Part shown: piece by piece, positions 52,923 through 60,800 of the stretch | How positions within the stretch are numbered: position 1 is the stretch's first letter | Layout: every line of letters starts with the position of its first letter | DNA from: JAGREO01 sp020446285 | Lineage (GTDB): Bacteria; Pseudomonadota; Alphaproteobacteria; Geminicoccales; Geminicoccaceae | Length of the DNA stretch: 64,000 nucleotides | Direction of reading: 5' to 3' | Assembly (NCBI GenBank): GCA_041398005.1 | Contig: JAWKVP010000010.1 | Location: forward strand, 62,001-126,000 | Translations under genes and position numbers: made by a program | Notes under the pieces: generated by a model | Told to the model about the DNA's origin: nothing | The model's input: the letters and a program-made list of their open reading frames with translations, nothing else | Databases searched by the model: none

Positions 52923-53813
52923 CTACTCCCGCTTCGGCGGCAGCACCGTCTGGCTGTCACGCGGCCAGATGGTGACGAGAATGCGCTCGTTGCTCGCCCA
53001 GCGGCGGCTCTCGAAGCCGCCATTCTCGGCATCCGCCTTGGTCTTGGGATCGAAGCTCATGGCGATGTGATATTCGGGCAGGTCGTCATGCTCGATCACC
53101 CGGCGCAGCTGCGGCTTGAAGAAGCGCGGTTCCATGACCGAGCCGCATTTCTCGATGAGCTTGGGCAGGCTGATGATCCAGCGCGGCTGGTGGCCGCAAT
53201 GCTTGCGCGCGAGCTCGTACAAGCGCCGTTTCAGACCCATCGACAGCTTGAAATAGCCCGAATCGATGGTCAGAACCCGCCGGTCCTTGACGATCGCGCG
53301 GAACATCCAGTCATTGAGCGTGATCTCGCAGGCGGCCATCACCTGCGCGCCGCCGCGATTCTTCTTCTCCAGCACGCGGAAGGTCTCGATCCAGCCGAAA
53401 CCGCGCCGCTCCTTGACCTCGTCGGAGGCAATGGTGGTGACAATCGTCGTCGAGCGCAGGCGGAACATCGCATCCAGCAACAGCTCGTACGCCCGCTTGC
53501 CGGTGCCCCGTCCCGTCACCTTGAGCAGATTGTGGGCATTGAAGCGGATGGTCTTCTCGACAGGCATGCCGCGCTCGATCCGGTCGTTGATGATCGATGC
53601 GATATAGATCAGCACATCCTTGTCCCAGATCGTCGCGATCCCGCGATCGCCCGGACGCACCTCCACCTTGACCGTGCCATCGTCATACACGAGCGGCTTG
53701 AGCCTCGGCGTCTTCTGCAGGGAAAAGAACGGAAACTCCATCAGCGCCCGATCATCCTTGATCGGCGCGTTGATCAGGCTGTCGAGAAAGAGATCGACCT
53801 GAATATCACCCAT
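52923..53813 (-). CDS. repA: Plasmid replication initiator RepA (RPA family, PF10134-like)
   Basis: 296 aa. Matches the alphaproteobacterial replication initiator protein A pattern: ALMEFPFFSLQKTPRLKPLV near the N-terminus, VEVRPGDRGIATIWDKDVLI, IRFNAHNLLKVTGRGTGKRA, RSTTIVTTIASDEVKERRGF and the C-terminal FKLSMGLKRRLYELARKHCG. It initiates replication by binding the iterons at 52399-52839 downstream of its own stop. A single extra iteron (53844-53859), about 30 bp before its start codon, should allow autoregulation. Start ATG 53813 lies directly after that region. The gene order (rep, then iterons at the 3' side) is noted as a finding. Confidence 0.9.
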   Translation of the reverse strand: MGDIQVDLFLDSLINAPIKDDRALMEFPFFSLQKTPRLKPLVYDDGTVKVEVRPGDRGIATIWDKDVLIYIASIINDRIERGMPVEKTIRFNAHNLLKVTGRGTGKRAYELLLDAMFRLRSTTIVTTIASDEVKERRGFGWIETFRVLEKKNRGGAQVMAACEITLNDWMFRAIVKDRRVLTIDSGYFKLSMGLKRRLYELARKHCGHQPRWIISLPKLIEKCGSVMEPRFFKPQLRRVIEHDDLPEYHIAMSFDPKTKADAENGGFESRRWASNERILVTIWPRDSQTVLPPKRE

Positions 53814-53843
53814 GCACCCTCGACCCGGTCATCCGGCAAGATT

Positions 53844-53859
53844 GTGAATGATGTACCGA
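53844..53859 (+). promoter_or_regulatory. Single iteron in the repA leader (candidate autorepressor site)
   Basis: GTGAATGATGTACCGA is identical to the origin iteron core and lies about 30 bp upstream of the repA start. RepA binding here would lower its own expression and limit copy number. Confidence 0.7.
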
Positions 53860-53952
53860 ATGCAGCCAAACGCCACAGAAGATCAATGGGTTGTGCTACG
53901 GATATGAACAAGAAACCAGCCGGGAGTGTTGCATTCGCAACATGTGACGGAT

Positions 53953-54018
53953 GGGAAGGGGGGAAGGAAAAAGGTTGCCTCCGGCGGGCAAGGGGCCGAA
54001 CGGGCCCCTTGCAACCCC
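53953..54018. repeat. Left member of inverted repeats flanking the Fic gene
   Basis: Contains GGTTGCCTCCGGCGGGCA, then a palindrome GCAAGGGGCC ... GGCCCCTTGC and ACCCC. A closely matching element occurs in reverse at 55419-55485. Confidence 0.75.
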
Positions 54019-54071
54019 GTTCGTTTCGAGAAGCGGGGACAGAATCCAAGGGGTCGAGACAAGTCTGAAAG

Positions 54072-55244
54072 TCACGGAAGTCGCAGGCTTGGCCCGCTCT
54101 GGCGGGTCTCAAGCTCCTTGTCTGGATCGTACCTTTCGAGATTGGGGAAATACCTTGTGCTTTTGAGTTTCCCTTTTTTGACGAAAAGCCCTTTTTCAAC
54201 CAGATCCTGCAGATCGCGGGTTGCGGTTGCCCGAAATGCGCCTGTGATGGTGATATAGTTCTTTGCACTCAAACCACCTTTGAAACCGCTCACCCCTTCC
54301 TGAAATACTCTTGCTATCGCCTTTTCCTGACGTTCATTGATTCGACCTCTTGCGTTGTCATAGAATTTCGCCTTCTCAATCAAAAATTTGATGACATCCA
54401 AAGAATGATTTTGCGCGGTCAAAGCCGTCTTTGAAAAATAATCCATCCAATCATCAACAGCATTGGATTTATTATTATTTTCAAGCGCGGTGTAATAGGT
54501 TTTTCGATCATCCTGAATGGTATGGGATAACGCAATCAAGGTTGGTGCACCCAAACATTCCGACAGGGCTTTTTCCGCCAATGCACGGCCTATTCGTCCG
54601 TTCCCATCTTCAAACGGATGAATGCTGACAAAATATAGATGCGTGATAGCCGAACGGGTGATTGCTGGAAGCGGATTTTTTCCATTCGGTGTGGTGTCAT
54701 TGAACCATTTTATAAACTGGTCCATCTCGGATTTTACAGTATCGGATGGTGGGGCTTCAAAATGGACTGCAGGATTGCCAATGGGACCGCTGACAATCTG
54801 CATGGGCTCGCTTGCACGGCGATAGCGGCCAATGTCCTGCAAATCGGTGCGCCCATTGGTAATCATTTTGTGCCATTGGTAGAGCATGGCATGAGAAAGC
54901 GGTTTATCGAAGTTCCTGTATAAATCCGTCATCAAATCAGCTATGCCGCGTTCCGACGGTTCCACCTGCCTGTAATCTGTCTCGAAGCCGAAATTTCGTA
55001 AAATGGATACCTGAACACTGTCACGGCTAAGATATTCGCCCTCGATCTCGGATGTTTTCAACGCTTCGTCCGTAATGAGGTCAATCACAAGGCGGGTTTT
55101 ATCGTCCTCATTCAGGTGATGAGCCGCACCAATCAGAACACCGGATTGCTGCAGGAACCGGGCTTCCTGCGCGGCCATGGCGGTGGAAGCCCACCTGAAA
55201 CGCGGCCAATCCTCTTGCTGCCAGTTCCAGCGATGCCATGCCAT
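54072..55244 (-). CDS. Fic-domain AMPylator-type protein with N-terminal inhibitory motif
   Basis: 390 aa. The Fic signature HPFEDGNGRIGR is at residues 209-220 with the catalytic His at 209. The class II inhibitory motif (S/T)xxxE(G/N) is present as TSEIEGE at 64-70 in the N-terminal helix. Such enzymes transfer AMP to a protein hydroxyl and are held off by the Glu until activated. The C-terminal part (ARGRINERQEKAIARVFQEG, later VEKGLFVKKGKLKSTRYF) looks like a winged helix. The gene is clearly AT-richer than its neighbours, which suggests recent acquisition. Flanking inverted repeats frame it. Confidence 0.85.
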   Translation of the reverse strand: MAWHRWNWQQEDWPRFRWASTAMAAQEARFLQQSGVLIGAAHHLNEDDKTRLVIDLITDEALKTSEIEGEYLSRDSVQVSILRNFGFETDYRQVEPSERGIADLMTDLYRNFDKPLSHAMLYQWHKMITNGRTDLQDIGRYRRASEPMQIVSGPIGNPAVHFEAPPSDTVKSEMDQFIKWFNDTTPNGKNPLPAITRSAITHLYFVSIHPFEDGNGRIGRALAEKALSECLGAPTLIALSHTIQDDRKTYYTALENNNKSNAVDDWMDYFSKTALTAQNHSLDVIKFLIEKAKFYDNARGRINERQEKAIARVFQEGVSGFKGGLSAKNYITITGAFRATATRDLQDLVEKGLFVKKGKLKSTRYFPNLERYDPDKELETRQSGPSLRLP

Positions 55245-55571
55245 GAGCTATACCTTTCTTGTTTATTGCTCAATATCATGGTGGATTGTGAGCTAAAAAT
55301 CAAATCATTTTAAGCATCGCCGACAAGCACAAGGGTCTTGAAACGAGTTTTGAAATCCATTGATTCCAAATTGTTAACGTATTGCAAAACTCACCCGCAA
55401 AACCCGAACCAAACCATCGGGGTCGCAAGGGGCCCGTTCGGCCCCTTGCCCGCCGGAGGCAGCTTTCCTTTCTTCCCTTCCCCCCCCCCCCCACGCCGCG
55501 ATTAACCGAAAACTAAGGATTGGCGGCTAGCTTGCGAGGCCGGGACATTTCAGGCCTGCAAGGAACGTCGC
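55245..55571. other. Intergenic region with inverted-repeat copy and poly-C tract
   Basis: About 330 bp. It holds the right member of the Fic-flanking repeats (55419-55485), a 13-base C run (55480-55492) and the ribosome-binding site of the next gene. No gene. Confidence 0.5.
55419..55485. repeat. Right member of inverted repeats flanking the Fic gene
   Basis: Read on the minus strand it contains GCTGCCTCCGGCGGGCAAGG, then CCGAACGGGCCCCTTGCGAC, closely matching 53953-54018 in the opposite direction. It is followed on the plus strand by 13 consecutive C. Confidence 0.75.
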
Positions 55572-56849
55572 TTGACGAAACGGGATCCTCAGTCCGGGCC
55601 TTCGCTCGGTTATCTTTCTGCTGCACCCACTGTATCGACCCGCCCGGAGGCCAGTTCGGCCGGGCCGCGGGCGCATATTCTGGGGGTGATGAACGGTTTT
55701 GCCGACATGGGCTGGCAGGTGCATCCCTTCATTGTCGGCGACCGGGTGTCGGGCGCCATCTCCGGCGGCGGCGTGCAGCGCTGGCTGGAGGGGTCGCCGC
55801 TGGTGCGCTATGCCGGCGATGCGGCAAGGCTGGCGATGGCGATGCGCAGCCGGCGGGCGGCGTGGAGCGAGCTTTCGGGCCGGGTCGACTGGGTGTATGA
55901 GCGCTTTGCCACCATGCAGGTGCTGGGTCATCCGTTTCGCCGTGCCGGGATTCCCTGGATCCTCGAAACGCAGGGTCTGTTCTATTACGAGACCCGCACC
56001 GAGCGCAGCAGCGTCGGTTTTCCGAAGCTCGCCGAATGGATCGAGAAGCGCGCCTATCATGCCTGCGACCGGCTGGTCTGCGTGTCGCCGGCGCTGCGCG
56101 ATCTGATCGTCGAAGAGTGCGGTGTCGATCCGGCGAAGATCATGATCGTGCCCAATGCGGTGGAGCTCGAACGCTTCGATCCTTCCCTCAATCACACGCT
56201 TGCGCGCCGTGAACGTCCCTTCGAGGAACTGACGCTGGGGTTTGTCGGCGGGCTGATCGGCTGGCAGGCGCTGGATGTGCTGATGGAGGCGGTTGCCGAG
56301 GTCGAGGCGGAGCGCGGCCTGCGCACGGCCTTTGTCGTCATCGGCGACGGTGCGATGCGCCGGGACTGGGAAGGGAAGGCGGGTGAACTCGGTATCGCCG
56401 GTCGCGTGCGTTTCGTCGGCCAGGTGCCCGGCGACCGCATTGCCCGTCACATGGCCGGTTTCGATATCGGCTATGCCGGGGCGAAGGTGATGGAGATCGG
56501 CCGGATGTATCATTCGCCGATCAAGCTCTACGAATACATGGCGATGGCCAAGCCGGTGCTGGCGGCGGCGTTCGACGATGCGCGCTCGCTGGTCGAGGGA
56601 CGGGGAACGGGATTCCTGTTCGAGCCCGGTTCGAAGGATGATCTCAAGCGTGCATTGATCGAGGCGCATGAGCGGCGCGGCGATCTCGCGGGCATGGGTG
56701 TCGAGGCGCGGCAGCTGATCGAGCGCGAACACAGCTGGCAGGTGCGTTCGGCGGCGATGATCGACGAGCTGCAGCGGCAGTTCGGCCGGGACGAACCCGC
56801 ACGGCCGGTTCCCGCACCCCGGCCCACGACCGGGATGGCGTCCTCATGA
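55572..56849 (+). CDS. GT4-type glycosyltransferase
   Basis: 425 aa GT-B enzyme. The N-terminal domain includes RAHILGVMNGFADMGWQVHP and WILETQGLFYYETRTE; the C-terminal domain has LVCVSPALRDLIVEE, MIVPNAVELERFDPSLN, FVGGLIGWQALDVLMEAV, and the donor-site IGRMYHSPIKLYEYMAMAKP with the conserved Glu in LYEYMA. The start is TTG 55572, with AAGGA about 8 nt upstream. Its stop overlaps the start of the sulfotransferase gene (ATGA at 56846-56849). Confidence 0.85.
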   Translation: MTKRDPQSGPSLGYLSAAPTVSTRPEASSAGPRAHILGVMNGFADMGWQVHPFIVGDRVSGAISGGGVQRWLEGSPLVRYAGDAARLAMAMRSRRAAWSELSGRVDWVYERFATMQVLGHPFRRAGIPWILETQGLFYYETRTERSSVGFPKLAEWIEKRAYHACDRLVCVSPALRDLIVEECGVDPAKIMIVPNAVELERFDPSLNHTLARRERPFEELTLGFVGGLIGWQALDVLMEAVAEVEAERGLRTAFVVIGDGAMRRDWEGKAGELGIAGRVRFVGQVPGDRIARHMAGFDIGYAGAKVMEIGRMYHSPIKLYEYMAMAKPVLAAAFDDARSLVEGRGTGFLFEPGSKDDLKRALIEAHERRGDLAGMGVEARQLIEREHSWQVRSAAMIDELQRQFGRDEPARPVPAPRPTTGMASS

Positions 56850-57667
56850 AAAAGCTCTTTCTCGTCGGCAGTCCGCGCTCGGGCACCACGCTTCTGCAGA
56901 CCATCCTCGCCACCCAGATGCGTCTCTACACGCTCAAGGAAACCCATTTCTTCCGCCACCTGCATCGCTGGCGGCCGGTCCGCTGGCTCGACCGCATGCG
57001 TCTCGATCCGGCGAAGGTGGAGACGGCCTTTCGCTTCATTGCCGACAACAACCAGCTCGAGGGCAGCCATGACTGGAGCTGTGTGCACGACCTTGGCGGG
57101 GCGGTGAGCCTGTTCGACACGATGCTCTCGACGGAAGCAACCATACGCGGGCAGGAGGGCTGGCTCGAAAAGACGCCCGAACACATGTTCTTCATGGACG
57201 AGATCCGCGCCCATATCGATGGCGCGCGCTTCGTCCATATCCTGCGCGACGGTCCCGACGTGGTCGCCTCGCTCTATGACGCCTTCAACAAATATCCCGA
57301 TCACTGGGGCTGGCTTGGCGATCTCGACCGGATGGTGACGCTCTACAACCGCTATGTCCGGGTGAGCGAGGCCAATCGCGGCAAGGGCGACACCTTCATC
57401 GTCCGCTATGACGATCTCGTCACCGGCAGGGTCGAGACCCTCGACCGGCTTGCCGCATTCGTCGGCCTCGATCCCGGCAGCCTGTCGCTGGACGATGTCT
57501 CGTCCTGGCGCGGCGACATCGTCCGTCCCGACGAGGCCTGGAAGGTGCGCAGCGAGACCGGGGTGATCGACACCCGCGGCACCAAGTTCCGCAACCTGTT
57601 CGACGAAAGCTCCCGCGCCCGCATCCTCTCGCGCATCACCGACACAGCCGACATCCCCTCGGGCTGA
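56846..57667 (+). CDS. Sulfotransferase (PAPS-dependent)
   Basis: 273 aa. 5'-phosphosulfate loop LFLVGSPRSGTTLLQ at residues 4-18; the 3'-phosphate site appears as RFVHILRDGPDVVASLYDAF with its Arg and Ser. The fold and length match Sulfotransfer_3 enzymes acting on carbohydrates. It is translationally coupled to the glycosyltransferase before it. With the sulfotransferase at 15147 and the ASST-like protein at 12944 it supports sulfated polysaccharide production. Confidence 0.85.
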   Translation: MKKLFLVGSPRSGTTLLQTILATQMRLYTLKETHFFRHLHRWRPVRWLDRMRLDPAKVETAFRFIADNNQLEGSHDWSCVHDLGGAVSLFDTMLSTEATIRGQEGWLEKTPEHMFFMDEIRAHIDGARFVHILRDGPDVVASLYDAFNKYPDHWGWLGDLDRMVTLYNRYVRVSEANRGKGDTFIVRYDDLVTGRVETLDRLAAFVGLDPGSLSLDDVSSWRGDIVRPDEAWKVRSETGVIDTRGTKFRNLFDESSRARILSRITDTADIPSG

Positions 57668-57851
57668 GCCGTTTCCTGCCGGACGGGACCGCATCAGCCG
57701 AACGGGCGGAGCATGCGGCCGGGCGACAGGCAGGGCGGTGGAATGCGGGGATACATCCCGTTCCTGAAAATTCCGGGGGGTGCCAACGGGATCTTAACCT
57801 TTTGCGGGCAGGATATGGTCGCAGGACGTTACCCGTTTCGGCAGGCGGAGC

Positions 57852-60800
57852 ATGCTGCGGCGGTTGTTCGAGAGAATGCAAGGAGAGCGGGATCAGGTGC
57901 CCGGGGACCCGATGCTGATACCGGCCGGTCTGGCTGAAAGGCTTGGTGTCGGCGCATGGCGTCTGGACGGCGACGTGCTCGAGATCGAGGGCGCGCCGGC
58001 GCGCCGTCTGGGGGGATCCTCGCCGCTGCGGCTCGCCCCTGAAACCCTTCGGGCGATGGCTGTCGGACGTTCGGCGATCCAGGCGTTCGTTTCGGCATCG
58101 AACGGGGATTGCGCTCCCTGCAGATGCACCTTTCGTTCGTCCGGCGGCGAATATGTGGTCCTCGTGTTCCATCGGGAGGCCGGTGGCGATCCTGCCGGAA
58201 TCGTGCAGATCGACGGCGTCTCCCAGCATCCGCCGCGTGGCGAGGCGATGGATCGCGAGCGCCTCGGGCGCGATCTCGCCGGCCTTGCGGCACCGGGCGA
58301 GGGGGTGCAGGACAGTCCGGATACCGTGCTGCTGCATGTCCATATCGAGCAGCTCGCGACCATCGAGCAGGCCTTCCGCGAGGATGTGCCGCTGATCGAG
58401 ACCATCGGCGAGCGGCTTGCCGGTCTCGTCGATTTCGCCGGCCTCTACCAGATCGGGGAGGGTGTTCTGGCGGTGCTCTTCCGTTCCGGTGGCCGTCTTC
58501 GCGCCGGCGACTGCATCCGCCGGGTGCAGTCGGCCCTGCACGAGCCGCTCGGTTTCGGCGGCCGCGACCATCATCTCGTCGCCACCATCGGTGCCGCGGC
58601 CCATCCCCGTCACGCTTCCACCGGCGGGGAACTCGCCGAACACGCGCGAACGGCGCTCGACTATGCGCAGAGGAAGGGCTGGCGCGGCCGGCATGCGGTG
58701 TTCACGCGGCGCATGGCCAACGAGATTGCCGAATGGCGCGACCTCGAGGTCGGCATTCTCCATGCGCTTTCGGCCAGCCAGCTGGAGCTGCGCTACCAGC
58801 CGATCATCGATCTTTCCGCCCGCAGGATCGGCGGGGTCGAGGTGCTGATGCGCTGGAAGCATCCGCAAAGGGGCTATATCCGGCCCGACATCTTCATTCC
58901 GCTGGCCGAGCGTCTGGGACTGATCCAGCCCTTCACCGAATGGCTGGTCGGCCGGGCGGCGCGGGATCTCGCCCCGCTGTTCGCGGATCACCCGCATCTG
59001 CGCATCAATGTCAACCTCTCGGCGCGTCAGGCCCAGCCGGTCCTGATCGACGCCCTCCTTGCGGAAATCGACGCGGCGGGCGGCATCGACTGCGCGCGCT
59101 TTTCCTTCGAGGTCACCGAAGGCGTCCTGCTCGAGAACAGCGCTCAGGCACTCGAGGCGCTCGGGCGCCTTCGCCGCAGGGGTGCACGCGTCGCCCTCGA
59201 CGATTTCGGCACGGGTTTCTCCTCGATCAGCTATCTCGGCGAGTTTCCCATCGATGTCATCAAGATCGACAAGAGCTTCGTGCAGAAGATCGATGCCGGC
59301 GGCGAGAGCCGCAAGCTGGTCGAGGCGATGCTGTTCATGGCATCGGCGTTCGAGCTCGACTGTGTCGCCGAAGGGGTCGAGACGCTCGATGGCCTTGCCT
59401 GGCTCGCGACCAAGGGCTGCCGCTACATCCAGGGCTATTATTTCGCCGAACCGCTCGATCTTCGTGCACTCGGGGTATTCCTTGCCGGTTTCACCTTTCC
59501 CGAGGACGATCTCAACGAGGCGCTCTGGCCCAAGGCGCGCGGTCTGCCGCGGCTTCTGAGCGACAATCAGGAGGAAGCGCTCAGGCTGTTCGTCAAGCAT
59601 GTGCCGATGGCCGTGGCCATGTTCGATACTGAAATGCGCTATCTGGTCGCCAGCGACCGCTGGCTGAAGGATTACGAGCTCGAGGGCGATGTCATCGGCC
59701 GTTATCATTACGATGTTCAGCCCGAGATCCCGAGACGCTGGCGGGATGGTCATCTGCGCAGTCTCGCCGGAGCGATCGAGAGCCGCGAGCAGGATCGCTA
59801 TGTCCGTCCCGATGGCCGGCAGGAATGGCTGCGCTGGGAGGTTCGCCCCTTCCATGACAGTTTCGGTGGCGTTCAGGGGATCATCATCTTCAGCGAGCTC
59901 GTGACCGAGAAGGTCAATGCCGATCTCGCGCTCAAGCGCCAGACGCGGCAGCTCGAGCTTGCCGGGGAGATTGCGAGGCTGGGCTACTGGCGTCTCGATC
60001 TGGCGACTGACGTCATGTTCTGGTCGCCGGAAATGTACCGCTATGCCGAGTGCGATCCGGGGAGCTTCGAACCGACGCTCGAGAATCGCACCTCCCTCGT
60101 CCATGAGGGCGACCGCGAGGCCTATGTCGAAAACTGGCGGCAGGCGATCGCGAGCGGCGAGGATATCGAGTTCCAGATACGCATCGTCACCGCCACCGGC
60201 GGGACCCGCCACATGCTCGTGCGCGGCATGTGCCAGAAGGACGGCGAGGGCCGGCCGGTGGCCTATTTCGGCATGAGCCAGGACATCACCCAGCAGATCG
60301 AGCATCAGCTCAGGCTCAAGGAGAGCGAGGAGCGTCTCGCCGATTACCTCGATACTGCCAGCGACTGGTTCTGGGAGGCCGGCGCGGATCTGCGCATCAC
60401 CTCCCTGTCGACGGACCGCGACCGCTCGCAGAGTGTCGCCGATCGTGTCGCCGGACATGCCTGGTGGGAGCTTGCCGGCAGTGATGGCGAACTGGCCCGC
60501 CAGCGCGCGGACATGCTGGCACACCGGACGTTCCGTGATTTCGAATACAGCCGCAAGGACGAGGGCGGTCTCCTTCGCCATTACTCGGTCAGCGGCAAGC
60601 CGATCTTCGCCGGGGACGGCGCATTCGCCGGCTATCGCGGAACGGCGCGCGACATCACCGCCCGGGTCGAGGTCGAAAAGGATCTCGAACGGCGTGCGGC
60701 ACAGATGGGTTTCGCCGGCGAACTGGCGAGGCTCGCCCACTGGCGCGAGGATCTCGCCAGCCGGCGGGTCGAGTGGTCGGGACAGCTCTACCGGATGATC

